From a virus, in the IMG/VR virus record IMGVR_UViG_3300022752_000073, positions 1-60,129 of that record: a stretch of DNA of 60,129 nt, one strand, 5' to 3'. A model generated the notes under the pieces. That model saw nothing but the letters and a program-made list of their open reading frames with translations, was not told the origin of the DNA and did no database searches. The position numbers and the translations under genes were made by a program. Positions 23,501 to 33,140 of this stretch are shown piece after piece (within the stretch, counting starts at the first letter, position 1; each line of letters begins with the position of its first letter).

Positions 23501-26500
23501 TTGCGCACCATAAGTTCCTTCAGTGCCTTTCTTCATTTGATTGAAGAGGGTTGTGACCTGACGGGTTACGGGGTGTGACGGGTTGTCCAAAGTGTGGGAC
23601 ATGGTTGCATGTGAAGACTCATGCAGAATTTCGTACTCGGTAGCACCGTCACGCAAATAGATTGTGTTGGTTGCAGGGTCGTACCTAGAAACATCAGCGC
23701 CATACACAAGGTTCACATTGCCAACCAACTTGGACAACTGCTGTGCAAAAAGTTCTGCTGTTTTAGACGAGCCACTGTCCGCCAGTGCTTGTAACGCACC
23801 TACCAAGTTATTGTTCTCTAACTGATTTAAGGCTACCGGGTGCGCTTGCGTATGTAATGCGGCGAGGTCTGCATCGGCAAACAAGTCCGTGGTGTCAGTG
23901 TCAGCTATGTCATCCAGATCGCCCAGATCGGATTCCAACTCACGTGCAAGACGTTGTAGGTCTTTCTTACGTTTGCCTGCCAAAGTCTTCGTACCTTTGG
24001 CTTCTGCAATTTCTTCCAGTGTGGGTGCGTATTCGCCCTCTGCCTCGGCAGCGGCAGCTTCTTCAGCAACCTGCACCTTAGTAGCTTTACGCACACTTGT
24101 TTGTGCTTCTTGGCGGCGTCGAACAGCGTCAGACCTTTGCTTTTCCTTTTGGTACTGGGCAACCTTCTGATCCATAAATGCAACTGCTTCGGGGGACAAG
24201 TTGGCACGTGCCCATGCTTCGGCGTTCTTAGCGTGAATACCGCCTTGACCTTTAAAAAATGCGGCTTCTTCTTTGGTGCCAAACATTGGCTCGTTCAAAG
24301 ACTTCATCACCGAATTACGATACGCCTCGGGTTGATACACCAAGTCGTTTGCAATTGAATCAAGCGCAAGCTCAGGGACTACCTTGCCAAAGTAGGCTTT
24401 TGCATCTTTAGCTTGTTGGTCGAGCTTGACCCCACGCTGGCCTAACTTTTGATTTATAACAGGCAGTTCTGCGGACAGATTAGGACGGCTCGATGTGCCA
24501 CGGGTGGGGGTTACTGCTTTGGCTGCTGTCGTTTGTCTTTGCGTTTTTGCTTGCTTGGTTTGTGTTTCTTTGATCCCGTTTTTAGCAAGCCGTTCCATTA
24601 CCCGAGAACGGATTTCCGCATCGGTACCCACGAGCATTTCTGCGTCAATAGGCGCACCCTTTGAAAACACCATACCAGCTTCATTGGTAGCCGCATATTT
24701 CACATACCAATTACCGCTGTACGGGTTTATAGGCTCCAGCGTGAACCCACCAATTTCTTTTGGTAAAATCCGTTCCAGTATGGCCTGTTGTTCAGCAATT
24801 TCAGGGCGCACTTCAGTTTTCGCGGTAAGCGCCGGAGCTTTTTTGGTTTGCTTGGTTTTAGAGGTCGTAGTGCCACTTGGAGTTCCTTGTTGACGTTTAG
24901 CTAATTCTGCCTGTACGAGCGCATACTCGGGATCGTTGAGGTAGATATTGTTGAGTTCAACATTTAGCTGCTCATCAGACAGTTTGCTAACTGCTTCCGG
25001 TGTAACCGCTCCGCGAGTCAACTTAAATGGACTGGGCTGTTCGGTTTGTTTTTGTCCTTGCGTTTCTGTTTGGACGGTTTCAAGGGTCGTAGTGCCACTT
25101 GGGGTTCCTTTGTCAAATTGAGTATCAATAGAGCCCATAGACGGGGCCGCACGAACTACAGCGTCACGTAATCTTGCAATTGTTTCTTCAGGTTTTGCTG
25201 ACTTCTTAACTTCAAGACCAAGATCTCTAGCAATTGCGTTAATTTTGCTTGGATTTAATGGAATGCCACCTTTATCTATTGCGTCTAATAAATCTTTGGC
25301 TGACTGTACTTCTGGGGGCAATGTCAGTGCACTGGGCTGTTGTCCTTCTCCTCCAGTAGCACTTCCAGCATCCTGCTCAGTAAGAACATCTCCATCTCGT
25401 TGAGTTGTTTTAGAGGTTGTGGCAGTTCCAGCGGCAGTGGACTCGCTAACCACGCCAGTGCTTCCTCCACTTGGGGTGGTGTCAGATCTTGTAACATCAG
25501 GGGCTCCAAATGCAAAGTTTCGTGTTTGCTCTTGCTGTTTCTGTTTGGTAGGGGAAAGCGTTTCAGCTTGCATTTCAGCACGTGCAGCTTTGACTTCTTG
25601 CGGATCAAAGGTACTGATCAAATCATCGTAGGCAGCTTCATCAATCGTGCCCTTGAAGCTGGGGTTCTCTAAAGTCTGGATGAGCTTGCGGCGACCATCA
25701 ACCGTATCAAGATCAACGCCAAGCAAACTCCGGCCAAGTTCGGATCGGTGAGACACCTTAAGATTTTTTAAGGTGTCAACTGTAACTAAATCTCCGAGAG
25801 TGTTTGTAGCTACAGGGCCAAACGCAAAGTCACGTGTGGCTTGTTGCTGAGCAGCACGCTGTTGCTCCAACTCAGGTTTGAACATATCACCAGTAGTAGG
25901 CGGCACGATACTAAACGGGGCACCACGTTCACCATACCGCGCTTCGATCTTTTTGGCATCTTCGGCAGCTTGTGCGGCTTGAGCAGCGGCTACTTCCTCT
26001 TGCGCTTTGATAACTTGTTCTTGCAGGTCAGCGTAAGCAGGGGAGTCAGGACGCATCTGATCCATCCGTGCTTGGAGAGCTTTGAGGTTTTCTGCACGCT
26101 GGGTGTAGTCGGGTAGCCCTGCGAATGTTTCGCCAAGTTCAGCTTCACGTTGTTTACGTGCGTTTTCAAACGCGATGTCGTACTCAGCTTTTTTCTCTGG
26201 TGTCAGAGTGCCCGCTTTTCTTTCAGCTTCATACTGAGCCTTGAGGGCCGCTTCGGCTTCTTTGGTATCTTTAAACTCTTTACGGGCAGTCAAGCCTTGG
26301 CTTGTACCGCTGACAGTGCCAAACGCACCACCACCGATTGCACCTTTGACAAACGACTCTTTGAAACGCTGGATGTTCTCTGGGCCAAACATGTCTTTAG
26401 TGCTACCTGCAACTTGTTCTGCGGCGGCATTGATAGACTCTTGTGCGGCTTCAGTCAAACCTTCAGCCCCTGCGGTTTTAGCGGCTTCTTTGCCAATATA

Positions 26501-27280
26501 CTTCCACACTTTAGGTGCAGCACCGGAATCTTTAGCCATCTTCTCGATGACTTTTAGTTTGCCGTAACCACCCAACTCACCCAGCAGTTTGCCGGGAACA
26601 ATAGATTCCAATACAGAAGATAGACCACCGGCGAGTGCAGAAATCCCCGGCTCCATCTTGTCAGTTTCTTGATAGATGCTTTCAAATACTTCAGGTGCGT
26701 TTTGTGCAAACGAGCCAAGGTACACACCACCATACATTGCACGTTTACCAGCAGCTTCAGCGGTTTTTTCAACGGCAGCTAGACCTGCGCGGGAAACTGG
26801 GCCAGCAGCTTGAGCGGCGCGAAGGGCGCTTTGTCCGGCAAGCCTACTACCCACGGCTCCAGCACCCACACCGGGGATAAGTGCAGTCAGCGCAGTGGGG
26901 CCAAGTTCACCCAAAGTTTCTGCACCGTATTGCAGGGCTTCGTAAGGGCTTTCAATTTCAGTGTACGACTTGAACTGTGTGGGGTACTTGGCTTCTAACG
27001 CTTGACGTGAAGCAGCGGCTTCATCCATTTGGCGTTGGGCATACTCATCAAAGCCAAGCGCAGAACCAATCATAGCGGGGAGCGTGTCCCCTAAAGCGAT
27101 ACCTGTTTCCCCTAAGCCACGCATGAAACCGCGCTTGAGGAGGGTGCCAATCCCTACTTCAGGTTTTGGCAGTTTAAAATCGTACTTTTGTTGAAGCGCA
27201 GCAAGTTGCGCTTGAAACTGCTCAGGTGTTAGATCATCCCGAAAATTGACGGGGCCAAGTTTGGGCAGATTGAGGATCAT
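20510..27280 (-). CDS. Giant internal virion protein with HExxH motif (2256 aa)
   Basis: Last and largest late gene. The N-terminal 330 residues hold several Gly/Ala-rich hydrophobic segments (for example 128-150), typical of proteins ejected into the cell envelope. A central Thr/Ser/Gln linker with repeated GTPSGTTT follows. A zinc-peptidase-like site EILHESSHATMSH has H1220 and H1224. A long C-terminal helical region contains AGNVSSAAINVLQT, as in other phage internal proteins. Probable role: forms or enters the DNA-ejection conduit, possibly with protease activity. Confidence 0.7.
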   Translation of the reverse strand: MILNLPKLGPVNFRDDLTPEQFQAQLAALQQKYDFKLPKPEVGIGTLLKRGFMRGLGETGIALGDTLPAMIGSALGFDEYAQRQMDEAAASRQALEAKYPTQFKSYTEIESPYEALQYGAETLGELGPTALTALIPGVGAGAVGSRLAGQSALRAAQAAGPVSRAGLAAVEKTAEAAGKRAMYGGVYLGSFAQNAPEVFESIYQETDKMEPGISALAGGLSSVLESIVPGKLLGELGGYGKLKVIEKMAKDSGAAPKVWKYIGKEAAKTAGAEGLTEAAQESINAAAEQVAGSTKDMFGPENIQRFKESFVKGAIGGGAFGTVSGTSQGLTARKEFKDTKEAEAALKAQYEAERKAGTLTPEKKAEYDIAFENARKQREAELGETFAGLPDYTQRAENLKALQARMDQMRPDSPAYADLQEQVIKAQEEVAAAQAAQAAEDAKKIEARYGERGAPFSIVPPTTGDMFKPELEQQRAAQQQATRDFAFGPVATNTLGDLVTVDTLKNLKVSHRSELGRSLLGVDLDTVDGRRKLIQTLENPSFKGTIDEAAYDDLISTFDPQEVKAARAEMQAETLSPTKQKQQEQTRNFAFGAPDVTRSDTTPSGGSTGVVSESTAAGTATTSKTTQRDGDVLTEQDAGSATGGEGQQPSALTLPPEVQSAKDLLDAIDKGGIPLNPSKINAIARDLGLEVKKSAKPEETIARLRDAVVRAAPSMGSIDTQFDKGTPSGTTTLETVQTETQGQKQTEQPSPFKLTRGAVTPEAVSKLSDEQLNVELNNIYLNDPEYALVQAELAKRQQGTPSGTTTSKTKQTKKAPALTAKTEVRPEIAEQQAILERILPKEIGGFTLEPINPYSGNWYVKYAATNEAGMVFSKGAPIDAEMLVGTDAEIRSRVMERLAKNGIKETQTKQAKTQRQTTAAKAVTPTRGTSSRPNLSAELPVINQKLGQRGVKLDQQAKDAKAYFGKVVPELALDSIANDLVYQPEAYRNSVMKSLNEPMFGTKEEAAFFKGQGGIHAKNAEAWARANLSPEAVAFMDQKVAQYQKEKQRSDAVRRRQEAQTSVRKATKVQVAEEAAAAEAEGEYAPTLEEIAEAKGTKTLAGKRKKDLQRLARELESDLGDLDDIADTDTTDLFADADLAALHTQAHPVALNQLENNNLVGALQALADSGSSKTAELFAQQLSKLVGNVNLVYGADVSRYDPATNTIYLRDGATEYEILHESSHATMSHTLDNPSHPVTRQVTTLFNQMKKGTEGTYGAQDIQEFAAEAWSNDAFRNRLKEFKPTGEKLTGWERLVNAVRQLLRLPPKHETALDAIDRMLNDIISPPPAERTGETLYAQSLHNPNVVQEMFTKMNKIIRKQPVMNTERAVGFWKAAEKIGTTGRQLMYKSLNLSALGDVGSRYLGESAKRFANTVEEMAGYQEKLLEAMHPLHDRLTKFRQSEEYQTWSTLVNDSTRVDVNPEADLSKYKGSPEKEAEWRQLNARFKKLTPTGQKLYHDLFATYKALDAEFLKSLERNIEATVDGKDKAASAYQKILRELADVRIDHYAPLFREGQFWLQYDLNGETNKQTFDSEAERDFARKQLEANGAKNIDVYSRADQLTTKTVPSGTMLADIMKIMKDNGAGEDAINDLIQLVVKAMPEASILKSRQKRTGIGGYIDNAAYVFDRVSSNTARQLARMQYGPELQRIVGEMEKTVNSSRGDVNTYGSELIEEFEGRRNFAMKPTLSSWSQYASSGAFYYNLAGNVSSAAINVLQTPLVVFPQLGGEYGFKNAGVALNNARKLYMGSGFSRKVAELTGESSDQKAMTSIENLVNSGKAPQYKELIETMKARGLLQTSTARDALRSENNDSSGYGSTNKLVRYTTLVGSFMFHHAERMNREITAVAAYDLEMTKLKNSKMSEAEKQTKAIEKALSLVEYAHGAGSTLAGPSLGQSDIGKVLMVFKRFAFSMYYMLFDTMMRSLPVKGATGEQLEAIKAARRQLVGIYGMSALFAGAKGLPLYWIAELAYNMFQDKDDDDFDTVMREFLGDFFYKGPVNYFTNLSIADRVGWTDLLWREQKGSKADASALAQILESALGAPYSIVDSLFRAKDLIAEGQMERGIEAMLPVGLRNILKGGRYAVEGANTLRGDTVGDVNGYNAAMQVLGFAPADLMKQYEENAYMTEKGKAIKSIEKNALKKYYAAMREGDIDGMMEAREKLFELGAKYPELKISENTITQSVKARDRITNEMHHGVQLDRKLAPYLKQAAAEAYGD

Positions 27281-27282
27281 AT

Positions 27283-29202
27283 TTATTGGCTCAAAAGAAG
27301 ATCATCTGCTTGACGTGCATCTTTCATGGTTTCATATTGACCAAGAGCATCCATTATGTAAGCATTCTGCGCTTGTTTAAATTTCATTTGGGCTTCAAGA
27401 CTGCGTGGATCTCCGCCAGTACGCCAATTAGGGCCGTACTCTTTAATAAACTGGGCATTTAGTTGAGGGGCTGTATTCTCCATAAACTTAGCCATAGCCC
27501 CCGCACGGACTTGCAAGATACGGGCTCTAGACGCATTGTCCATAGCAGCATAACGTTTCTCCATGTTTTCAAGCTGTTTGTTTTGGAACGCACTAGTCTG
27601 AGCAAGTTGTTGCTGTTGCAAATTTAAACCTGCGAGACCCAGCGCACTACGGTTGGCTGAATCAATAGCCGCTGCTCGTAGATTTTCACCCTGATTTGCT
27701 ACATTTGCAGCACCAATGTCCCTTTGGCTAAGGGCACTAAACATGTTGATAGCCTGAGCGTTACCCGCTTGAGCACCTTGCAACGAAAGTGAAGTAGCAG
27801 CCCGCAAATCGTTGGCTGCATCTCTACCCGCCACTTGAGCAGCTTGGTAGTTGCCTTTCTTGGCCGCAATTTTTTGCTGTTCAAAGTTATCACGTGCGTC
27901 TTCCAGCCTATCCTTGGCAGCGCGGTTTGCAGCTTCACCTCTAATTAAGTCAGCAATACCTTGACGACCTTCATTTCCCAAAGCACCTGCAAGAGTACGC
28001 TCTTTGCTACCCGCAATACCAAAACCAAGACTCATTAAGTTTAAAGCGCGACCGATTGCTGAGTCTTTCTCTTGAGCCAATTCACGTTGTTTCAAACGAC
28101 CTTCACGGGTCTCAAAACCGGGGCTGTCCATTGCTTCCAGATCTGTTTTAGTGGCAGTAACAGCGTTTTCAAATGCTGTTTTGGTTTTTGCGGGCATATC
28201 CTTAGTGATTGCATCGAGATCAACTAAGTCTCCCATGGTGCGTTCTGGCAAAGTCGCAACCTTTGGCGTGTACGTCTGCAAAATAGGCATTTTTATATCG
28301 GGAATTACGGGAGCGGCGGGGGACGCAGGTGCCGTAGAGGGTTGTGTTTGCTCCGGATACATCGAACGGCGCGTTGCTGTCGTTGGATCGTAAGGAGTTT
28401 TAATTGTGGGGGCTGCGGCTGGTGTGCTATCGGAATTTAGTAGGCGAGTAAGGCCATAACCTTTAGGAGAATCTGCATCTCCCGTGGCACCAATTACTGA
28501 TTTGGGGAAAAACGAAAGAGCTTTAAAAATTTGGTCTCCGGAACCCATTGTGGGTTTTTCCATGTTAGGCGCATTTTGAATTGCAGCGGCTATGCCTGTA
28601 TCTCCAGACATTGCGCTAAGCATTGGGTTAGAGTACATACCCCTTCGTTGTTCAGGTGACATTGCTCCGGTAATTCCAGCGGCAAACTCAGAAGCAGCAG
28701 CTCCACCTCCGCCTACAGTCGCTGGCACAGCACCAACACGTGCGGCAGCCTCAATCCCCGCTAAAATACGCTGCCCTACAGGCCCAGCACGCAAAGCGGC
28801 TTCTTTTGCTAATTGGGGGTCGGTTGCGTAAAGTCTTGAAAGTTGTTCATAACTCAATGGGGGCACGGAGCTTGTCAAACTAGGCCCGACACCGGCATAC
28901 CGTTTAACTTCACCGCCTTCATCAAACGCGATGATGCCGCCACCCGCATATTCTTGTGGCAAGTTACTAGAAAGAGCTGGTACACCCGCAGACTGGGCTT
29001 CTTGCATGATCTGCTCTGCAACGGGGCGTTGCTGCTGTTGCCCCATGGCCATAACCTGAGCTTCTTTCTGCTCTTTTATTTTTTCTTGGATCAAGGGGAT
29101 GCCAACATATGCGGGGATGACACCGTTCTGCACGCCTTGTGTAAGCTGCTCTATTGAGTATTTGGCTGGGTTGGCCAAGATCTTTTGTGCAATGCCTTGC
29201 AT
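27283..29202 (-). CDS. Internal virion/tail protein (639 aa)
   Basis: GAGGA before ATG. The N-terminal region holds QEYAGGGIIAFDEGGEVKRYAG (about 83-104), a Gly-rich motif seen in phage virion proteins. The C-terminal 300 residues are Ala/Gln-rich and helical, probably coiled coil. Two bases separate it from the giant gene's start, so the two are made together and probably form one ejection complex. Confidence 0.6.
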   Translation of the reverse strand: MQGIAQKILANPAKYSIEQLTQGVQNGVIPAYVGIPLIQEKIKEQKEAQVMAMGQQQQRPVAEQIMQEAQSAGVPALSSNLPQEYAGGGIIAFDEGGEVKRYAGVGPSLTSSVPPLSYEQLSRLYATDPQLAKEAALRAGPVGQRILAGIEAAARVGAVPATVGGGGAAASEFAAGITGAMSPEQRRGMYSNPMLSAMSGDTGIAAAIQNAPNMEKPTMGSGDQIFKALSFFPKSVIGATGDADSPKGYGLTRLLNSDSTPAAAPTIKTPYDPTTATRRSMYPEQTQPSTAPASPAAPVIPDIKMPILQTYTPKVATLPERTMGDLVDLDAITKDMPAKTKTAFENAVTATKTDLEAMDSPGFETREGRLKQRELAQEKDSAIGRALNLMSLGFGIAGSKERTLAGALGNEGRQGIADLIRGEAANRAAKDRLEDARDNFEQQKIAAKKGNYQAAQVAGRDAANDLRAATSLSLQGAQAGNAQAINMFSALSQRDIGAANVANQGENLRAAAIDSANRSALGLAGLNLQQQQLAQTSAFQNKQLENMEKRYAAMDNASRARILQVRAGAMAKFMENTAPQLNAQFIKEYGPNWRTGGDPRSLEAQMKFKQAQNAYIMDALGQYETMKDARQADDLLLSQ

Positions 29203-29215
29203 AGTCTGTCCTCTA

Positions 29216-31129
29216 TTATTTCATTGCGTTGTATAAACCCAATCCTGCAATACCTGCTGTTCCTAAACCAGCAATTTGATTAATTGTGGTAGGTGGTGCT
29301 TGATAAATCGCAGAGGTGGACTGCTGGCCCAAAGGCAAACCACGAATCATGTCGGACATAAATCCAAGTTGTTTGTATGGGTAGTTCTGTTGATTCAAGA
29401 AGTTTTGGTAAGCAAGGTCGTTTGCTTGTTGCTGTTGAGCTTGCTGCTGCGCTCCGTACTGAGCCTGCAACTGATTAATACCCAATTGTTGGCCGAATTG
29501 AGTCTGACCGAGTTGCCCTAACTGACCCGCAGCTTGCAGACCCGTTTGAAGACCCTGCATGCCCAAATTAGCGCCAAATTGATTGGACTGCTCGCCAAGT
29601 TGTTGAGCAGCCTGACCGTATTGAGCACCGAGACTTGCAGCTTGTAATCCTTGACCTGCGCCAAACTGACGGGATTGTTCCCCTGCTGTTTGAGCTTGTT
29701 GGAATGCCTGTTGATTAGCCAACTGCGCTTGGAGGTTTTGTCCTGCGCCCAATTGCTGAATGCCCAATGCAGCCTGAAGGTTCTGCCCGCCAACTTGTAA
29801 ACCAGCTTGTTGGTTAGCTAATGCTGCTTGCATGGCTTGTTGGGCATTCATGCCCTGAGTTTGCAACTGCGCGGCTTGATTCTGTACATTGGCCTGCTGG
29901 GCAGAACTGAGGTTTGCCAGACTTGTTTGCAAACCGGTTTGTGTTCCAAGTTGCTGAGCAGCCTGTTGAGCAGCCAGATTTTGCTGTCCGACTTGTAACC
30001 CAGCTTGCTGGTTGGCCAACGCAGCTTGCATTGCTTGTTGGGCATTTAAGCCCTGAGCTTGAAGCTGAGCAGCCTGATTTTGTACGTTCGCTTGTTGAGC
30101 AGAACTGAGGTTTGCCAGACTTGTTTGCAAACCAGTTTGTGTACCCAACTGCTGAACTCCGAGGGCAGCTTGTAAGTTTTGACCGCCAACCTGAAGGCCA
30201 GCCTGTTGATTTGCAAGCTGTGCCTGCAACCTAGCTTGTTGTTCGGCATTAAATTGCTGTTGTGCTTGCTGGAATGCAGATTGCAGCCCCGCAGCTTGGA
30301 TGTCACCTTTCTGTGTAGCCAGATTACGCGCAGCTTCTGCGTTCTCAATAGCCTGTCTAGAACCCCCAAATGCACCAGATTGTGTCGCCCGTGCAGCTCT
30401 TTGAGTACCCGCAATGTCTGCTTGGCGCTGAGCTTCACGTTGCTGAGCCTCCACCACATTCTGCATGTACGGGGACATATACGCGCTTGCGGAATATGGA
30501 TTAGCAAAAGACTGAGTCCTGACTCGCTCGGCAGGCCCCATTTGGAATGTCTGTAAATCTGGACGATACGCAGTCTGAGCCGCATCCATTAAGGGCGTTC
30601 CAACTTGCTGGGCGGATATTCTTTCCGCAGGCCCCATCTGGAACGCTTGTATATTGGGGTTGTAATTAGTCTGCGCCGCAGACATGGTGGGCGCGCCCTG
30701 TTGTTGGGCAAAAACTCTCTCGGCTGGCCCCATCTGATAGGACTGCAAATTAGGGGCTTGTGCACTCAACATGCCAAACTGACTTGGCTGATAAGCTTGC
30801 GGAGCTTGGAATTGATTGGTAAATTGACCCGGTTGGTACTGCGCAGTTAGCGCACCAAGCCCTGCCTGTGCCGCAAGATTAGTCCCCATACCCAGTTGGG
30901 CAGAAGGCTGCATGTTTTGGGCTTGTTGTTGAGCCTGTTGTTGCATGGGGGTGAACCCAGCAATCCGATCAGCACCGTATGTTTGATACGGATTTTTGTT
31001 GATGTCGGTTAAAGCGGCACCTTTAGCAAGAGTTTCCTTGGCATACGGACGTGCCCACTCTGGCAGCTCTGCCGTTTGAGTTTGGGAAGTTACCGGGGAA
31101 GGGGCCGGTGGGGGAGATGGTGAGCACAT
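29216..31129 (-). CDS. Gln-rich repetitive virion protein (637 aa)
   Basis: After a Pro-rich start comes a three-fold repeat of about 30 residues (FQMGPAERV.AQQ...P.M.AAQT.Y.P, 134-215). From about 260 to 560 there are Gln/Ala coiled-coil repeats, including two near-identical blocks starting LGTQTGLQTSLANLSSAQQ. Likely an elongated internal virion or tail needle-like protein. Start after GAGGT. Confidence 0.6.
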   Translation of the reverse strand: MCSPSPPPAPSPVTSQTQTAELPEWARPYAKETLAKGAALTDINKNPYQTYGADRIAGFTPMQQQAQQQAQNMQPSAQLGMGTNLAAQAGLGALTAQYQPGQFTNQFQAPQAYQPSQFGMLSAQAPNLQSYQMGPAERVFAQQQGAPTMSAAQTNYNPNIQAFQMGPAERISAQQVGTPLMDAAQTAYRPDLQTFQMGPAERVRTQSFANPYSASAYMSPYMQNVVEAQQREAQRQADIAGTQRAARATQSGAFGGSRQAIENAEAARNLATQKGDIQAAGLQSAFQQAQQQFNAEQQARLQAQLANQQAGLQVGGQNLQAALGVQQLGTQTGLQTSLANLSSAQQANVQNQAAQLQAQGLNAQQAMQAALANQQAGLQVGQQNLAAQQAAQQLGTQTGLQTSLANLSSAQQANVQNQAAQLQTQGMNAQQAMQAALANQQAGLQVGGQNLQAALGIQQLGAGQNLQAQLANQQAFQQAQTAGEQSRQFGAGQGLQAASLGAQYGQAAQQLGEQSNQFGANLGMQGLQTGLQAAGQLGQLGQTQFGQQLGINQLQAQYGAQQQAQQQQANDLAYQNFLNQQNYPYKQLGFMSDMIRGLPLGQQSTSAIYQAPPTTINQIAGLGTAGIAGLGLYNAMK

Positions 31130-31139
31130 AATTTACCTC

Positions 31140-31601
31140 TCAGAATTCATATATCATTTGTGTTGCAGCTTCTCTGAAGCCCATTCGCCCCCAAAGTTTA
31201 GCTACACGCAAGTCGGTCATTGCTGAAACAAGAAGCCGTTTAACGTCACGGCGTTTTAACTCCTCAAGAGCAAATCGAACTAACTTCTTACCCACACCGT
31301 TACGGTGTGCTTTTTGCACAAAAATTGTGTCCTCTTGTGCTATCAAATCTTGATTGTGCATGTCCTTCACAACATACATATTAACGTACCCACATGCAAC
31401 CCCTTCTTGTCTAAGCACGATGGTGATTAAACTTCCGTTTTCGCAAGCTGCTCCATACTCATGCAGCCTAGGGTTGTACGGAGAATACGTAAAACCTTGA
31501 CCCTCTAATCTTTCAACCATTTCGGCATAGTGTTCACGGTATAGAGGCTCAAGCTCTAAATACGTATCCGTAAACTTTTCTATGGTCATCACATAACTCA
31601 T
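31140..31601 (-). CDS. GNAT-family N-acetyltransferase (153 aa)
   Basis: The GNAT core is clear: a YVNMYVV strand, then EDTIFVQKAHRNGVGKKLVRFALEEL with the acetyl-CoA loop HRNGVGK at about 101-107, then AKLWGRMGF near the end. Normal length for the family. It lies between virion genes and overlaps the upstream stop (ATGA), so it is expressed late. Possible target: a virion or host protein. Confidence 0.85.
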   Translation of the reverse strand: MSYVMTIEKFTDTYLELEPLYREHYAEMVERLEGQGFTYSPYNPRLHEYGAACENGSLITIVLRQEGVACGYVNMYVVKDMHNQDLIAQEDTIFVQKAHRNGVGKKLVRFALEELKRRDVKRLLVSAMTDLRVAKLWGRMGFREAATQMIYEF

Positions 31602-33091
31602 GCTGGCAAATACTTAGCGGCGTTAGAGTTCTTAGCAACTTTTCCTTCTCCAACGGTTTTGCTTCTAGCCTTCTGTACTCTGTCCATCATGGCGTACAAC
31701 TTACGGGCACCAGCTTCAGTTGAGCCATTACCCAACTCAGACACGATACGGGCGGGCACCACAAACTCGCCATCGGCCAAACGAGCAGGTTGCTTATTTG
31801 CTATGGTTGCAGGAATAGAGTCGGATACCCCATCACCGGGGCCACGAAGCAGTTGGCCACCATCAGAGTAACCGCCTAGGTTGTAACGAAGATCGGAGAT
31901 TCCGCCCGACGCCATTGGGGTAGTTGTGGCGGTAGCCGGTGGTACTTGCGCAGTAAACTGTTGGCTCTGGGTGTCGTAGTTGTAACTGCGCGGGGCCTCT
32001 GACGGCGTACCCATACCGTTTTCAAGGTATCTTTGATTCTGTTGGTCGTATATGTATTTCTTTAGCGGGGCATTAGCATCAAGCCCCATAAGCTGTCGGA
32101 ATCTCGGGTCTTGTTGCAACATATTATTTACTGCATCGACGACAAATCCGCCCATATCGTATTTAGGCTCGCCACCACCCGCCATTTTTATGACAGACTC
32201 ACCTGCGGGCCAACCCATCATGCCACCACCAGCGGCAGTAGTAGTTCTTGGTCTGAAATAGCCCGAATAATAGGTTTTCTCTCTGCCATACGGGTCAGCA
32301 GAGGGAGTCGGCAAAGCTATACCGGGATAATAGTCATACTGTTGGCCGGGGTCTCTATCTACGGGCACGGTTGGAACTTCGGGGGATGTTTGTGAAGCCA
32401 ATAAAGGCCCAGCCACCATACCAGCAGACATAATCTTGTTTTCATTGGCAAAGTTAGCCAAGTTCTTCCCGGTAAAGCCTTCCGCCATAGCACCAGCACG
32501 CCCCGCCGAACTCATGTTGGAAAGAGTTTCTCTAGCCATATCGTTTGTCATGCCAGTCGGCGTACCAAGTGGGGTTGCACCTTTAGGTAATTGATTAAAC
32601 AAAGAAAGCCCTTCGTTGGCGGGCAAACCACCCCTAACTGCTTCAAAAGGCTGGTTCATTATGGATGCGGATGGAGTTGCTGCGGCTCCTGTTTTTGCGG
32701 CTTCGGCTGCTGCGGCACTTGATTTAACGCCCTCCATAGCCAAAGATTGGCCAAGAGTTGCCCCGCCATATGCGCTAAGTCCAGTCATCAGGCCCTTACC
32801 CAAGCTTTGGTTGGGATTAAGCACCATACTTCCACCACCCACAATAGCTGCTGCCAGAAGGGGGTTGGGAACACCCATAGCCATTAACCCAGCGCCAGCC
32901 ACCATAGGGAGGATAGACGACAAAAATCCCGCTTCGGGCATTCCAGTTTGGGGGTTGATGGTCAACGATCCGCCATGCGCTTTAGCAATATCTTGCAGGC
33001 TTTTAACTTCCCCTTCAGTCATGTGGACGAGGGTAGTGTCTGGGCCTCGACCTTTGGCGGCCAAGTGACGGGCGATATCGTGTAGGCTCAT
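31598..33091 (-). CDS. Virion protein with Gly-rich membrane-like segment (497 aa)
   Basis: Hydrophobic Gly/Ala segments at 55-115 suggest membrane insertion on DNA ejection. The C-terminus has DGVSDSIPATI.NKQPARLADGEFVVPARIVSELGNGSTEAGA, a motif I recall from podovirus virion proteins of unknown exact role. Probably part of the ejectosome with the three genes downstream. Confidence 0.6.
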   Translation of the reverse strand: MSLHDIARHLAAKGRGPDTTLVHMTEGEVKSLQDIAKAHGGSLTINPQTGMPEAGFLSSILPMVAGAGLMAMGVPNPLLAAAIVGGGSMVLNPNQSLGKGLMTGLSAYGGATLGQSLAMEGVKSSAAAAEAAKTGAAATPSASIMNQPFEAVRGGLPANEGLSLFNQLPKGATPLGTPTGMTNDMARETLSNMSSAGRAGAMAEGFTGKNLANFANENKIMSAGMVAGPLLASQTSPEVPTVPVDRDPGQQYDYYPGIALPTPSADPYGREKTYYSGYFRPRTTTAAGGGMMGWPAGESVIKMAGGGEPKYDMGGFVVDAVNNMLQQDPRFRQLMGLDANAPLKKYIYDQQNQRYLENGMGTPSEAPRSYNYDTQSQQFTAQVPPATATTTPMASGGISDLRYNLGGYSDGGQLLRGPGDGVSDSIPATIANKQPARLADGEFVVPARIVSELGNGSTEAGARKLYAMMDRVQKARSKTVGEGKVAKNSNAAKYLPA

Positions 33092-33140
33092 TTTTACCTC
33101 TTGAAATAGGGGTTAATAGATGTTATCAGTTTAAGTTCAA

